Shown in pieces: positions 1 through 10,020 of a stretch of DNA of 64,000 nt; the stretch's first letter is position 1, and each line of letters opens with the position of its first letter. A model generated the notes under the pieces. That model was not told where the DNA came from, did not search any database, and saw nothing but the letters and a program-made list of their open reading frames with translations. The stretch is from Pseudomonas sp. DC1.2 (lineage in GTDB: Bacteria > Pseudomonadota > Gammaproteobacteria > Pseudomonadales > Pseudomonadaceae). The stretch covers positions 2,671,001 to 2,735,000 of the forward strand of contig NZ_CP133782.1 of NCBI RefSeq assembly GCF_034351645.1. Direction: 5' to 3'. Position numbers and translations under genes: made by a program.

Positions 1-258
1 CTGGCGCAGCAACTGTGCATGTCCGCCTCGACCCTGCGCCGCCGTCTGGCCGAAGAAGGGCAGACGTGGCAAGGGCTCAAGGACAGCGTGCGCAAGGAAC
101 TGGCGATCGTCTGGCTGGCGGATCCTTCGATCAGCTTTGCCGACATTGCGGCGCGCTTGGGCTTTGCCGATGCCAGTTCTTTTTACAAGGCGTTTCGAAA
201 ATGGTCGGGGTCCAATCCCGGGCATTACCGCAGTCTGATTCTTAACGAAGCCAGCTAA
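1..258 (+). CDS. AraC-family transcriptional regulator, C-terminal fragment (cut by window edge)
   Basis: The frame is open from base 1, so only the last 85 codons are present. They encode the C-terminal half of an AraC-type DNA-binding domain: a first helix-turn-helix (STLRRRLAEEG), then a second (SFADIAARLGFADASSFYKAFRKWSG) ending in the usual NPGHYR tail. The N-terminal effector domain lies outside the window. It is read in the same direction as the acyl-CoA operon that starts about 180 bases downstream, so it is a plausible regulator of that operon. That link is inferred from position only. Confidence 0.85.
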   Translation: MAQQLCMSASTLRRRLAEEGQTWQGLKDSVRKELAIVWLADPSISFADIAARLGFADASSFYKAFRKWSGSNPGHYRSLILNEAS

Positions 259-441
259 ACGCCGGTCATTTGCTCACGCGGCATGGCTGAGGGGAGGGCG
301 CTCTGCGTCCGCTGTTGGCTCTTGGCCAAACCAGTCAACCAACTTGATAGCTTTGACCATTGCCGCACCCTGCGCGCGGAGCGAGTATTTCCCTGTTATT
401 AAAGGTTCCCCATCTAATAAAAAAACAGAGGGATGGTGCTC

Positions 442-2106
442 ATGCGCGATTACGTGTCTGCCACGTCACAGTTCAATTTCCAGCACACCGTCGAAGCCAC
501 GCTGAGCGGGTCGTTGACCGCACTCAACGCCTGCGTTGAATGTTGTGACCGGCACGCCTTGCCGGGGCGCATCGCGTTGTTCTGGGAGGGCCGCGACGGC
601 GCCAGCGCGACGTACACCTTCAGCGACTTGCAAGACAAGGCTGCGCGGTTCGCCAATTTCCTGCTGGCTCAAGGCGTGAAAAAGGGGGACAAGGTCGCGG
701 GTCTCTTGCCACGCAATATCGAATTGTTGATCACCGTGTTCGCCACGTGGCGCATCGGCGCGGTCTATCAGCCGCTGTTCACGGCCTTCGGCCCCAAAGC
801 CCTCGAACATCGCTTAAGCAGCTCCGGCGCTGTGGTGGTCGTGACCGATGCGGTCAATCGCGCCAAACTCGCTGACGTCGCCAATTGCCCGACCCTCGTC
901 ACCGTTGCCGGCCCTAAAGGGCAGGGGATTGTGCGTGGCGATTACAGCTTTTGGGCTGAACTGGCCCATTACTCCCCCGTGTGCGAGCCGCTGCTACTGA
1001 CCGGTGAAGACCCGTTCCTGCTGATGTTTACCTCAGGCACCACCGGCCCGGCGAAAGCCCTTTCAGTGCCGCTCAAAGCGCTTGTCGCCTTCCAGAGCTA
1101 CACCCGAGACGCTGTGGACCTGCGCCCTGAAGATGCGTTCTGGAACATCGCCGATCCGGGTTGGGCTTATGGCATCTACTTTGGTGTGACCGGGCCGATG
1201 TCGATGGGGCACCCGATCACGTTCTACGATGGCCCGTTCACCCTCGAAAGTACCTGCCGGATAATCAACAAATATTCGATCACCAACCTCACCGGTTCGC
1301 CGACCGCATACCGCTTGCTGATTGCCGGTGGCGACGAATTCGCACGCTCGATCAAGGGCAAACTGCGCATCGTCAGCAGCGCCGGTGAACCGCTGAATCC
1401 TGAGGTGATTCGCTGGTTTGCGGACAACCTGAACGTCGTCATCCATGACCATTACGGTCAGACCGAACTGGGCATGGTGCTGTGCAATCACCATGGCCTG
1501 GAGCACCCGGTCCACTTGGGCGCTGCCGGTTTCGCTTCACCGGGTCATCGCATCGTGGTGCTGGACGACAACTGCAACGAACTCTCGGTCGGTCAGCCAG
1601 GGATTCTCGCCATCGATCGCAGCCAGTCGCCCATGTGCTGGTTCAGCGGTTACGAGGGCGCGCCGACCAACGCGTTCGTCGGCCGCTATTACTTGAGCGG
1701 CGATACCGTGGAGTGGAACCCGGACGGAAGCATCAGCTTTGTCGGCCGCAGCGATGACGTGATCACCACATCAGGCTATCGGGTCGGTCCGTTTGACGTT
1801 GAAAGCGCGCTGATCGAGCACCCCGCAGTGGTCGAAGCCGCTGTGGTCGGCAAACCTGATCCGCAGCGTACCGAATTGGTCAAAGCCTTCGTGGTGCTCA
1901 GCCCGCAGTACCGCGCCGAGCCGGCATTGGCCGAAGCGTTGCGCCAACACGTGCGCATGCGTCTGGCCGCGCACTCATACCCCCGCGAAATCGAATTTGT
2001 CAGCGAATTGCCGAAAACCCCAAGCGGCAAATTGCAGCGCTTTATCTTGCGCAACCAGGAAATCGCCAAGGCTCAAGAGGCCGCCGCGAAGAACGTTTCA
2101 GCTTGA
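442..2106 (+). CDS. fadDx: AMP-forming acyl-CoA synthetase (FadDx-like)
   Basis: Member of the acetyl-/acyl-CoA synthetase family, which activates a carboxylic acid with ATP and CoA through an acyl-adenylate. The phosphate-binding motif TSGTTGPAK is near residues 197-205, the GRSDD hinge and TSGYRVG near 435-450, and the catalytic lysine in [10 protein letters not shown] near 529. An upstream in-frame ATG at 433 has no spaced ribosome-binding site. The ATG at 442 is preceded by GAGGG at good distance, so it was chosen (554 aa). First gene of a five-gene operon whose order (ligase, type-2 hydroxyacyl-CoA dehydrogenase, thiolase, dehydrogenase, hydratase) matches the P. putida fadDx cluster. 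The substrate is probably a short or branched acid, which is inference. Confidence 0.88.
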   Translation: MRDYVSATSQFNFQHTVEATLSGSLTALNACVECCDRHALPGRIALFWEGRDGASATYTFSDLQDKAARFANFLLAQGVKKGDKVAGLLPRNIELLITVFATWRIGAVYQPLFTAFGPKALEHRLSSSGAVVVVTDAVNRAKLADVANCPTLVTVAGPKGQGIVRGDYSFWAELAHYSPVCEPLLLTGEDPFLLMFTSGTTGPAKALSVPLKALVAFQSYTRDAVDLRPEDAFWNIADPGWAYGIYFGVTGPMSMGHPITFYDGPFTLESTCRIINKYSITNLTGSPTAYRLLIAGGDEFARSIKGKLRIVSSAGEPLNPEVIRWFADNLNVVIHDHYGQTELGMVLCNHHGLEHPVHLGAAGFASPGHRIVVLDDNCNELSVGQPGILAIDRSQSPMCWFSGYEGAPTNAFVGRYYLSGDTVEWNPDGSISFVGRSDDVITTSGYRVGPFDVESALIEHPAVVEAAVVGKPDPQRTELVKAFVVLSPQYRAEPALAEALRQHVRMRLAAHSYPREIEFVSELPKTPSGKLQRFILRNQEIAKAQEAAAKNVSA

Positions 2107-2122
2107 ACCCAAGGAAACCATG

Positions 2123-2884
2123 ATGCAGATCGAACACAAGACTTTTCTCGTTACCGGCGGTGCGTCCGGCCTCGGTGCTGCGACCGCTGAAATGCTGGTG
2201 GCGGCCGGTGCCAACGTGATGCTGGTGGACATGAATGCCGACGCTGTGACGGCTCAGGCGCTGCGATTGGGCGCGCACAGTGTCGTGGCCGACATCAGCA
2301 ACGAAGCGGCGGCCGAAGCAGCGGTCCAGGCAACCGTCAAAGCGTTCGGCGGCCTCAATGGCTTGATCAACTGCGCGGGCATCGTCCGTGGCGAGAAAAT
2401 CCTCGGCAAGAACGGTCCCCATGCATTGGCCAGCTTCAGTCAGGTGATCAACGTCAACCTGATCGGCAGCTTCAATATGTTGCGCCTGGCGGCGGCGGCG
2501 ATTGCCGAAACCCAAGCCAATGAAGACGGCGAGCGAGGCGTCATTATCAACACCGCCTCGGTCGCGGCCTTCGACGGGCAGATTGGCCAGGCCGCGTATG
2601 CCGCCTCCAAAGGCGCCATCGCCGCCCTGACCTTGCCCGCCGCCCGTGAATTGGCGCGATTCGGCATCCGCGTGATGACCATTGCCCCCGGTATTTTTGA
2701 AACCCCGATGATGGCCGGCATGACCCCGCAAGTCCGCGAGTCGCTGGCCGCGGGCGTACCGTTTCCGCCCCGTCTGGGTAAACCGGGCGAGTACGCCGCA
2801 CTGGTCAGGCATATCATCGAAAACAGCATGCTCAACGGCGAGGTGATCCGTCTCGACGGCGCCTTGCGTATGGCCGCCCAGTAA
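2123..2884 (+). CDS. fadB2x: SDR-family 3-hydroxyacyl-CoA dehydrogenase, type 2 (FadB2x-like)
   Basis: Short-chain dehydrogenase that oxidises an (S)-3-hydroxyacyl-CoA, or 2-methyl-3-hydroxybutyryl-CoA, with NAD. The nucleotide-binding GGASGLG is at residues 11-17, NCAG near 85, and the catalytic serine then YAASK near 159-163. The ending [11 protein letters not shown] is typical of the HSD17B10-like group. Two ATGs lie in tandem (2120 and 2123). The second has better spacing from AAGGAA, giving 253 aa, the normal family length. It begins 16 bases after the ligase and ends 11 bases before the thiolase, so it is almost certainly co-transcribed. Confidence 0.88.
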   Translation: MQIEHKTFLVTGGASGLGAATAEMLVAAGANVMLVDMNADAVTAQALRLGAHSVVADISNEAAAEAAVQATVKAFGGLNGLINCAGIVRGEKILGKNGPHALASFSQVINVNLIGSFNMLRLAAAAIAETQANEDGERGVIINTASVAAFDGQIGQAAYAASKGAIAALTLPAARELARFGIRVMTIAPGIFETPMMAGMTPQVRESLAAGVPFPPRLGKPGEYAALVRHIIENSMLNGEVIRLDGALRMAAQ

Positions 2885-2895
2885 GGAGTTTTGTC

Positions 2896-4089
2896 ATGAC
2901 CATTGCCAACGATCCGATTGTTATCGTCAGTGCCGTCCGCACCCCGATGGGCGGTTTTCAGGGTGAGTTGAAAAGCCTGAGTGCGCCGCAACTGGGCGCT
3001 GCCGCGATTCGCGCCGCGGTCGACAGGGCCGGTGTGGCGCCGGATGCGGTAGACGAAGTGTTGTTCGGCTGCGTCCTGGCGGCGGGCCTCGGCCAGGCCC
3101 CGGCGCGCCAGGCCGCACTGGGCGCTGGGCTGGATAAGTCGACCCGTTGCACGACCCTGAACAAGATGTGCGGTTCGGGCATGGAAGCGACCCTCCTGGC
3201 CCACGACATGCTGATTGCCGGTAGCGCCGACGTAGTGGTCGCCGGGGGCATGGAGAGCATGTCCAACGCACCTTATCTGCTGGACCGTGCCCGCAGCGGT
3301 TACCGCATGGGCCACGGCCGGGTGCTCGATCACATGTTTCTTGACGGTCTTGAAGACGCTTACGACAAAGGTCGCCTGATGGGCACTTTTGCTGAAGATT
3401 GTGCCGAGGCCAATGGCTTTACCCGTGAAGCACAGGATGCGTTCGCCATTGCATCGACGACGCGCGCGCAACACGCGATCAAGGACGGCAGCTTCAAGGC
3501 CGAAATCGTGCCGTTGACGGTTACCGTCGGCAAAGAACAGGTGCTGATCAGCAACGATGAACAGCCACCGAAAGCCAAGCTCGACAAGATTGCCTCGCTA
3601 AAACCAGCGTTCCGCGAGGGCGGTACCGTGACGGCGGCAAACTCCAGTTCGATCTCCGACGGCGCAGCCGCGTTGGTGCTGATGCGTCGTTCGCACGCCG
3701 AAAAAAATGGCCTCAAACCGTTGGCCGTTATCCATGGCCACGCAGCATTTGCTGATACTCCGGGCCTGTTCCCGGTGGCACCCGTGGGGGCGATCACACA
3801 GCTGATGAAAAAAACCGGCTGGTCGTTGGCTGATGTCGAGTTGTTTGAAATCAACGAAGCGTTCGCCGTGGTCAGTTTGGTGACCATGAGCAAGCTGGAC
3901 ATTCCCCACGCTAAGGTCAACGTCCACGGCGGCGCGTGCGCCTTGGGCCATCCGATCGGTGCATCAGGCGCGCGAATTCTGGTGACCCTGCTCTCGGCTC
4001 TGCGCCAAAAAGGCCTGAAGCGCGGCGTTGCAGCGATCTGCATCGGCGGCGGTGAAGCCACGGCCATGGCCGTTGAGTGTCTGTATTGA
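2896..4089 (+). CDS. fadAx: Acetyl-CoA acetyltransferase / 3-ketoacyl-CoA thiolase (FadAx-like)
   Basis: Thiolase of 397 aa that cleaves a 3-ketoacyl-CoA with CoA, releasing acetyl-CoA. The nucleophilic cysteine is Cys92 in [10 protein letters not shown]. The later active-site motifs are [22 protein letters not shown] (catalytic His) and CIGGGEA (second Cys) near the C-terminus, all intact. The start has GGAG eight bases upstream. Placement directly after the SDR dehydrogenase and before the acyl-CoA dehydrogenase supports a role in the last step of isoleucine-type degradation (2-methylacetoacetyl-CoA to acetyl-CoA plus propionyl-CoA). The exact substrate cannot be read from sequence. Confidence 0.9.
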   Translation: MTIANDPIVIVSAVRTPMGGFQGELKSLSAPQLGAAAIRAAVDRAGVAPDAVDEVLFGCVLAAGLGQAPARQAALGAGLDKSTRCTTLNKMCGSGMEATLLAHDMLIAGSADVVVAGGMESMSNAPYLLDRARSGYRMGHGRVLDHMFLDGLEDAYDKGRLMGTFAEDCAEANGFTREAQDAFAIASTTRAQHAIKDGSFKAEIVPLTVTVGKEQVLISNDEQPPKAKLDKIASLKPAFREGGTVTAANSSSISDGAAALVLMRRSHAEKNGLKPLAVIHGHAAFADTPGLFPVAPVGAITQLMKKTGWSLADVELFEINEAFAVVSLVTMSKLDIPHAKVNVHGGACALGHPIGASGARILVTLLSALRQKGLKRGVAAICIGGGEATAMAVECLY

Positions 4090-4148
4090 GCGTGATGCAA
4101 GCCTATGTCACAGGGTTTCGCATTCAGTTTATTTTTTAAGGATTTGGC

Positions 4149-5276
4149 ATGATTCCCAATGACGAGCAACTTCAGATCAGTGACGCGGCCCGGCAGTTTG
4201 CCCAAGAGCGGTTGAAGCCGTTCTCCGCCGAATGGGACCGTGAACATCGCTTCCCCAAGGAGGCCATTGCAGAAATGGCCGAACTCGGTTTCTTCGGCAT
4301 GCTGGTGCCCGAAGAGTGGGGCGGTTGCGACACCGGCTATTTGGCCTATGCCATGGCCCTTGAAGAAATCGCCGCCGGTGACGGTGCTTGCTCGACCATC
4401 ATGAGCGTTCACAACTCGGTGGGTTGCGTGCCGATCCTCAAGTACGGCAACGATGATCAGAAAGAACGCTTCCTCAAGCCCCTGGCCAGCGGTGCGATGC
4501 TCGGCGCGTTTGCCCTGACCGAACCGCAGGCTGGCTCCGATGCCAGCGGCCTGAAAACCAGGGCTCGGCTGGAAGGCGATCACTACGTGCTCAATGGCTG
4601 CAAACAGTTCATCACCTCCGGGCAAAACGCCGGGGTGGTGATCGTGTTCGCAGTGACGGACCCGAGTGCCGGAAAACGCGGGATCACTGCGCTGATCGTG
4701 CCCACCGACTCACCGGGCTACAGCGTGGCGCGTGTTGAGGACAAGCTCGGCCAACATGCCTCCGATACTTGCCAAATTCTGTTCGACGACGTGAAAGTCG
4801 CCGTGGCTAATCGGTTGGGCGAGGAGGGTGAAGGGTATCGAATCGCCCTGGCCAACCTCGAAGGCGGGCGAGTCGGTATTGCCTCGCAAGCGGTGGGCAT
4901 GGCCCGCGCGGCGTTCGAAGCCGCCCGAGACTATGCCCGCGAGCGAGAAAGTTTCGGCAAGCCGATCATCGAGCATCAGGCGGTGGCATTCCGCTTGGCC
5001 GACATGGCGACCCAGATCGCCGTGGCGCGGCAGATGGTGCATTACGCCGCGGCGCTGCGTGACAGCGGTAAACCGGCGCTGGTAGAGGCGTCGATGGCCA
5101 AGCTGTTCGCCTCGGAAATGGCTGAGAAGGTGTGCTCTGCGGCGTTGCAAACCCTGGGCGGTTACGGTTATCTGAACGACTTCCCGCTGGAGCGGATTTA
5201 CCGCGATGTGCGGGTCTGCCAGATCTACGAAGGCACCAGCGATATTCAGCGCATGGTCATTTCGCGCAATCTTTGA
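4149..5276 (+). CDS. Acyl-CoA dehydrogenase, short/branched-chain type
   Basis: FAD-dependent acyl-CoA dehydrogenase of 375 aa that makes the 2,3-enoyl-CoA and passes electrons to ETF. The family signatures [14 protein letters not shown] (flavin and substrate contacts) and [20 protein letters not shown] are present. The catalytic base is Glu361 in [15 protein letters not shown] lies seven bases before the ATG. It sits 59 bases after the thiolase and 13 before the hydratase. It resembles the second dehydrogenase at 6157-7308 on the opposite strand, so the region has two related enzymes, probably for different branched acyl-CoAs. Confidence 0.9.
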   Translation: MIPNDEQLQISDAARQFAQERLKPFSAEWDREHRFPKEAIAEMAELGFFGMLVPEEWGGCDTGYLAYAMALEEIAAGDGACSTIMSVHNSVGCVPILKYGNDDQKERFLKPLASGAMLGAFALTEPQAGSDASGLKTRARLEGDHYVLNGCKQFITSGQNAGVVIVFAVTDPSAGKRGITALIVPTDSPGYSVARVEDKLGQHASDTCQILFDDVKVAVANRLGEEGEGYRIALANLEGGRVGIASQAVGMARAAFEAARDYARERESFGKPIIEHQAVAFRLADMATQIAVARQMVHYAAALRDSGKPALVEASMAKLFASEMAEKVCSAALQTLGGYGYLNDFPLERIYRDVRVCQIYEGTSDIQRMVISRNL

Positions 5277-5289
5277 AAGGAACTTACAC

Positions 5290-6063
5290 GTGAGCTACGA
5301 AACGATTTTGTTGGAAACCCGAGGCCGTGTTGGCCTGATTACTCTCAACCGTCCGCAAGCGTTGAATGCGTTGAACGTGCAACTGGTCAGCGAATTGAAC
5401 CGCGCCCTCGATGGCCTGGAAGCCGATTCGAACATAGGTTGCATCGTGCTGACGGGCTCAAAAAAAGCCTTTGCGGCGGGCGCCGACATCAAGGAAATGG
5501 CCGAGCTGACCTATCCGCAGATCTACCTCGACGACCTGTTCAGTGACAGTGACCGCGTGGCCAACCGCCGCAAGCCGATCATCGCTGCCGTCAATGGCTT
5601 TGCCTTGGGCGGTGGGTGTGAGTTGGCGCTGATGTGCGACTTCATTCTGGCGGGCGACAACGCCCGCTTCGGTCAGCCGGAAATCAACCTTGGCGTGCTA
5701 CCAGGCATGGGCGGGACTCAGCGTCTGACCCGTGCGGTGGGCAAGGCCAAAGCCATGGAAATGTGCCTCAGCGGCCGTTTGATCGATGCGGTGGAAGCGG
5801 AGCGTTGCGGGATTGTGGCGCGCATTGTGCCGAGCGATGAGCTGCTGGACGAAGCACTGAAAGTCGCCGCGCTGATCGCCAGGAAGTCGTTACCGATAGC
5901 CATGATGGTCAAGGAAAGCGTAAACCGTGCGTTTGAAGTCAGCCTCTCCGAAGGTGTGCGCTTCGAGCGTCGGGTATTCCACGCGGCGTTTGCCACGCAA
6001 GATCAGAAGGAAGGAATGGCGGCGTTTATTGATAAGCGTGAGGCACAGTTTCAAGGCAAGTGA
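5290..6063 (+). CDS. fadB1x: Enoyl-CoA hydratase (FadB1x-like)
   Basis: Crotonase-fold hydratase that adds water across a 2-enoyl-CoA. The first oxyanion-hole segment is [13 protein letters not shown] and the second [15 protein letters not shown]. The two catalytic glutamates fall in GGGCELAL and [10 protein letters not shown], and GGTQRL follows. The open frame runs further upstream, but homology begins at the GTG at 5290 ([11 protein letters not shown]). That codon has AAAGGAAC before it and gives 257 aa, the normal length. Last gene of the + strand acyl-CoA operon. Confidence 0.9.
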   Translation: MSYETILLETRGRVGLITLNRPQALNALNVQLVSELNRALDGLEADSNIGCIVLTGSKKAFAAGADIKEMAELTYPQIYLDDLFSDSDRVANRRKPIIAAVNGFALGGGCELALMCDFILAGDNARFGQPEINLGVLPGMGGTQRLTRAVGKAKAMEMCLSGRLIDAVEAERCGIVARIVPSDELLDEALKVAALIARKSLPIAMMVKESVNRAFEVSLSEGVRFERRVFHAAFATQDQKEGMAAFIDKREAQFQGK

Positions 6064-6065
6064 AA

Positions 6066-6146
6066 CGCTTGCACGAGCAGGCTCGGCCCAACAGGGACCT
6101 TGTCAACACTGAAGGTCCACGTTTGGAGCGAGCCTGCTTGCGGGGC
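6066..6146. repeat. REP doublet (REPIN-like inverted pair)
   Basis: A GCACGAGCAGGCTCG unit near 6071-6085 and an inverted copy GAGCGAGCCTGCTTGC near 6126-6141 flank a 40-base spacer. The motif is the common palindromic core of fluorescent-group Pseudomonas REP elements. It lies exactly between the convergent stop codons of the two acyl-CoA operons, a favoured REP location, and may act as a shared 3' end. Confidence 0.6.
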
Positions 6147-6156
6147 GTCTCAGCGG

Positions 6157-7308
6157 TTAAACCAAGTAATTTTTGAGTTCGCGAGCAATCACCATGCGCT
6201 GGATCTCGCTCGACCCTTCATAAATTTGTGTGATCCGCGCATCCCGGTAGTAACGCTCAACCGGGTAGTCCTCGAGGTACCCATACCCGCCGTGAATCTG
6301 CAGCGCCGATGAGCAGACTTTTTCGGCCATTTCCGAGGCGAACAGCTTGGCCTGGGAGGCTTCCGACAGGCAGGGTTTACCGGCGCTGCGCAACCGTGCC
6401 GCGTGCAGGATCAACAGGCGTGCGGCGTTCAATCGGGTGTGCATGTCCGCCAGCAGGTTGGCGATGCTCTGGTGCTCGATGATGGGTTTGTCGAACTGCA
6501 CCCGATCCCGCGAATAGGCCAGCGCGGCCTCGAACGCTGCACGGGCGATGCCCAAGGCCTGCGCGGCAATGCCGATGCGTCCGCCTTCGAGGTTGGAGAG
6601 GGCAATGGCCAGGCCTTTGCCGCGCTCGCCCAGCAGGTTGGCTTCGGGCAGGGTGCAATTGCTCAAGGTCACTGCGCAGGTATCGGACGCGCGGATGCCC
6701 ATCTTGTGTTCGGTGCGGTCAACGATGAACCCTGGGGTGTTGGTCGGGACTAGAAAGGCGGAAATACCTTTTTTGCCCAGGTCGGGGTCCGTCACGGCAA
6801 ACACGATCGCCAGCTTCGCCCGTTTGCCGTTGCTGACGAATTGTTTAGCGCCGTTGATCACCCATTGGCCGTCCCGCAGTTCAGCGCGGGTGCGCAGGTT
6901 GTGGGCCTCGGAACCGGCTTGCGGTTCGGTCAGGCAAAAGCAACCAATGACTTTTCCGCTGGCCAGGTCTGGCAGCCAAGTCTGTTTTTGTTCTTGTGTG
7001 CCGTAGTTGAGCACCGGCCCGCAGCCAACGGAGTTGTGAATACTCATCAACGCCCCCGTGGCGCCATCGCCAGCGGAGATTTCCTCTACTGCCAAGGCGT
7101 AGGCGACGTAGTCGATATAGGTGCCGCCCCATTCTTCCGGGACCACCATGCCCAGCAGGCCCAGGTCGCCCATCTGTGCCACCAGCGCGTCGTCGATCCA
7201 GCCGGCCTTTTCCCAGGCTTGCGCGTGGGGCGCGATTTCGCCTCGGGCGAAGTCCCTTGCCATGTCGCGGATCATCACTTGCTCTTCGCTTAATTCAATA
7301 TCGTGCAT
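6157..7308 (-). CDS. Acyl-CoA dehydrogenase (isobutyryl-CoA dehydrogenase-like)
   Basis: FAD enzyme of 383 aa. It carries [15 protein letters not shown], a [20 protein letters not shown] segment and the catalytic glutamate Glu364 in [10 protein letters not shown]. The start ATG is only three bases after the stop of the upstream hydrolase-like gene, so the two are translationally linked. Pairing an acyl-CoA dehydrogenase with a 3-hydroxyisobutyryl-CoA hydrolase homologue suggests valine catabolism. That assignment is by context; other short acyl-CoAs are possible. Confidence 0.88.
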   Translation of the reverse strand: MHDIELSEEQVMIRDMARDFARGEIAPHAQAWEKAGWIDDALVAQMGDLGLLGMVVPEEWGGTYIDYVAYALAVEEISAGDGATGALMSIHNSVGCGPVLNYGTQEQKQTWLPDLASGKVIGCFCLTEPQAGSEAHNLRTRAELRDGQWVINGAKQFVSNGKRAKLAIVFAVTDPDLGKKGISAFLVPTNTPGFIVDRTEHKMGIRASDTCAVTLSNCTLPEANLLGERGKGLAIALSNLEGGRIGIAAQALGIARAAFEAALAYSRDRVQFDKPIIEHQSIANLLADMHTRLNAARLLILHAARLRSAGKPCLSEASQAKLFASEMAEKVCSSALQIHGGYGYLEDYPVERYYRDARITQIYEGSSEIQRMVIARELKNYLV

Positions 7309-7311
7309 GGC

Positions 7312-8418
7312 TCAGCTCCCGCTCTGCTCAAAACCGCTGAAGAAACTCTCAACGTGCTCGGCGTCGAGCGCCTGCAAGGTCGGCGGGTTCCAGCGGGGGG
7401 TCTTGTCTTTGTCGATCAACAAGGCACGAACGCCTTCGATCAGGTCGCCGCGCTCGAACCATTGGCGGTCCAGGTGCAGCTCAAGGGCGAAGCACTGTTC
7501 GAGGCTCAGGCGGCGACCGCGGCGGAGCATTTGCAGGGTCACACCCATGGCCAGCGGGGAGCGGCTTTGCAGCAGGTCAGCAGTTGTTGTCGCCCATTCG
7601 TGGCTGTCGGCGACGGTCACTTCGCGTAGTTGCTCGACCATGCTCGGGACATCAGGCAGGGCGAAGAAGTGGTCGATGGCCGGACGCAGTTGACTCAACG
7701 GTGCGTCGGGCAGGTGCTGCACGGCAAGTTTGGCCAGCACACCTTGCAGGTCTTTGAGCGGTGTTTCGTGCCATTCAAGGTGATTGAGTTGTTCGTCCAG
7801 ACGGCCCAGTTGGGTGCTGTCGAGGTACCAGTCGGCCAACCCGCAATACAGTGCATCGGCGGCGCGAATCTGTACACCGCTGACGCCCAGGTAAATCCCC
7901 AGTTCGCCAGGGATGCGCGACAGGAAGTAGCTGCCGCCGACATCGGGGAAGTAACCGATGGCCACTTCCGGCATTGCCAGGCGGCTGCGCTCGGTCACCA
8001 CCCGAAGATCGGCACCTTGCACCAGGCCCATGCCGCCGCCCAATACAAAACCGTCCATCAAGGCGAGGACCGGCTTGCGGTAGTGATGAATGGCGAGGTC
8101 GAGGGCGTATTCCTCAACGAAAAAGTCTTCATGCAGGGTGTCGCCGCTTTTGAAACTGTCGTACAGCGAGCGGATGTCGCCCCCGGCGCAGAAAGCCTTT
8201 TCACCGGCTCCGCGCAACACAACGGCATACACCTGGGCGTCTTCGGCCCAGGCATCGAGCTGGCGTTGCAGGCTGCGAACCATGCCCAGGGTAATGGCGT
8301 TGAGCCCGGTTGGGCGGTTGAGGGTGAGGTAGCCGATGTGATTGCGAATCTCGGCCAGCACTTCATTTTGCACGGCGTCCATGGCCTGTGCCCCCTGGGA
8401 TGAAACCTGAGCAGTCAT
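7312..8418 (-). CDS. Enoyl-CoA hydratase/isomerase-family protein, 3-hydroxyisobutyryl-CoA hydrolase-like
   Basis: Crotonase superfamily, HIBCH branch (368 aa). It shows KAFCAGGDIRSLYD, then FVLGGGMGLVQGAD, then PEVAIGYFPDVGGSYFLSR, a run typical of 3-hydroxyisobutyryl-CoA hydrolases and absent from simple hydratases. The C-terminal extension of about 100 residues is also a feature of that branch. The open frame continues far upstream, but the ATG at 8418 has GGGAG at proper distance and begins the conserved part. It is upstream partner of the acyl-CoA dehydrogenase in a two-gene operon. Predicted role: release of 3-hydroxyisobutyrate from its CoA ester in valine breakdown. Confidence 0.82.
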   Translation of the reverse strand: MTAQVSSQGAQAMDAVQNEVLAEIRNHIGYLTLNRPTGLNAITLGMVRSLQRQLDAWAEDAQVYAVVLRGAGEKAFCAGGDIRSLYDSFKSGDTLHEDFFVEEYALDLAIHHYRKPVLALMDGFVLGGGMGLVQGADLRVVTERSRLAMPEVAIGYFPDVGGSYFLSRIPGELGIYLGVSGVQIRAADALYCGLADWYLDSTQLGRLDEQLNHLEWHETPLKDLQGVLAKLAVQHLPDAPLSQLRPAIDHFFALPDVPSMVEQLREVTVADSHEWATTTADLLQSRSPLAMGVTLQMLRRGRRLSLEQCFALELHLDRQWFERGDLIEGVRALLIDKDKTPRWNPPTLQALDAEHVESFFSGFEQSGS

Positions 8419-8714
8419 CGATAACTCCCTGCTTTTATTGTTCTTTATAGACAAGCTCGCGCGCGAGCGATGCTGGATCGTAGCAGCGCAAATTTGCCCT
8501 GTACAACCCCGATACGTGCAGGTCCCGTCTGCATTTTTGCAAGGCCGACAGTTGATTTTCTCTGCGCGCGGATCCAGCAGAAACACCTTGGCGCTCTGGG
8601 CTTCTAAAACCGTTGATTTTCGCGTTGCGAGCGCTGTGCTGATCGCGTAACACCTGCGCTCGGCTCTGGGCCAGGCGCCCAAGGGCCATGACGGCAACGC
8701 TCGGGCGCGTGGGC

Positions 8715-9830
8715 TTAGACCTCTTCTATCCTGACCCAGCGTGATTCGTCCGCAGCCAGGCGAATCGCTGTCGCCAGACGCTCGACTTCCCATGCTTGCT
8801 CGAAGTCGGTTCCGCCCTGGCTTTGTCCGGCCAGCGCCATCACGAGGTCATGTACTTCAAGTGTCTTGAGTTCGTTGTACCCCAACTGATGCCCTGGTGC
8901 CGGGCTGAACGCTGCGTAACCCGGCAGTTTCGGCCCGGCCAGCAAGCGCTGGAAGCCCTCCTGTCCGGCACGAAACAGACGCAATTCATTCAGGCGCTCC
9001 TGATCGAACGCCAAGGTGCCCAGGGTGCCGCTGATCTCGAAGCTCAAGTGATTCTTGTAGCCGTGCTTGAGCCAACTGCTGCTAAACGTGCCCCGTGCGC
9101 CATTAGCGAACCGCAGCAAGGCATGCACCTGATCGTCCACGGCAATGCTGCGCAATTGCAGGCTGCCAGTGGTGGCGGGGCGTTGCCGGTGTACGGTTTG
9201 GGTGTCGGCGCAGACCGCCTCGATATCGCCCACCAGGTACCGGGCCATGGCCAGCAAGTGACTGCCGAGGTCCGCTAACGCTCCGCCAGCGTGTTCGGCC
9301 TCGCAACGCCAGGACCAGGGGGAGGCCGCGTCGGCCATGAAGTCTTCGCTGAATTCACCCTGGAAACTGATGATGGCGCCCAACTCGCCGCTCTCGATCA
9401 GCTCGCGCGCCAGGCCGATCATTGGATTGTGTTGATAGTTGTAACCGACACGCGTCACCACGCCCGCCGTTTTAGCCGCCTGGCGCATGGCGTTGGCCTC
9501 TTGCAGATTAACCGCCAGGGGTTTTTCGCAATACACCGGTTTCCCGGCGGCGAGGGCGGCCATGGCCATGGGGTAGTGCAGGTGGTTCGGGGTGGTGATG
9601 GCAATCAGGTTGACGGCTGGGTCAGTGATCAGTTGCTGCCAGTCGCTATGGGCCCGCTCGAAACCCCAGGCATCGGCGCAGTGTCGGGCCCGTTGCGGGT
9701 CGGCGTCTGCCAGGGCGGCGAGTTTTAGCTTCAAGGGCAGCTCGAAGACCGCGCTGACGTTACGAAATGCCAAGGCGTGGGCACGGCCCATGAAGCCTGT
9801 GCCGATGAGTCCGATACCGAGTTCGCGCAT
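8715..9830 (-). CDS. Gfo/Idh/MocA-family NAD(P)-dependent oxidoreductase
   Basis: Protein of 371 aa with an N-terminal Rossmann motif (GLIGTGFMGRAHALAF, residues 6-21) and the family signature EKPLAVN near residue 100, whose lysine contacts cofactor and substrate. A C-terminal alpha/beta domain follows. The family oxidises sugars, inositols or related polyols. No sugar transporter or kinase is adjacent, so the substrate is unknown. It stands alone on the - strand with about 190 bases upstream. Confidence 0.82.
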   Translation of the reverse strand: MRELGIGLIGTGFMGRAHALAFRNVSAVFELPLKLKLAALADADPQRARHCADAWGFERAHSDWQQLITDPAVNLIAITTPNHLHYPMAMAALAAGKPVYCEKPLAVNLQEANAMRQAAKTAGVVTRVGYNYQHNPMIGLARELIESGELGAIISFQGEFSEDFMADAASPWSWRCEAEHAGGALADLGSHLLAMARYLVGDIEAVCADTQTVHRQRPATTGSLQLRSIAVDDQVHALLRFANGARGTFSSSWLKHGYKNHLSFEISGTLGTLAFDQERLNELRLFRAGQEGFQRLLAGPKLPGYAAFSPAPGHQLGYNELKTLEVHDLVMALAGQSQGGTDFEQAWEVERLATAIRLAADESRWVRIEEV

Positions 9831-9976
9831 AGCCGGGGTCCTTTTGGATTTTTGTTTTCAGGAGGGCTATTAATGGAATAAATATTCGTTATTTGCAAAC
9901 GCTGGAATTAATTTTCTTTAAATGCCGCGCCAGTAAAAACGCTTTGCTCACTAGGGTGTATTCACTGACGAAAGAA

Positions 9977-10000
9977 AAAGGCAGCTCAAGCGCTGCCTTT
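9977..10000 (-). terminator. Rho-independent terminator after the SDR gene
   Basis: A 9-bp perfect stem (AAAGGCAGC / GCTGCCTTT) with a six-base loop. On the - strand it is followed by TTTTTCTTTC. It starts 20 bases beyond the stop of the SDR gene at 10021. Confidence 0.8.
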
Positions 10001-10020
10001 CATCGATTCCGGTAACCGAA

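Noticed and set aside
3360..4625. 421-codon - strand frame
   Set aside because: It spans the opposite strand of the thiolase and acyl-CoA dehydrogenase genes, both convincing. No ribosome-binding site or protein family was seen.
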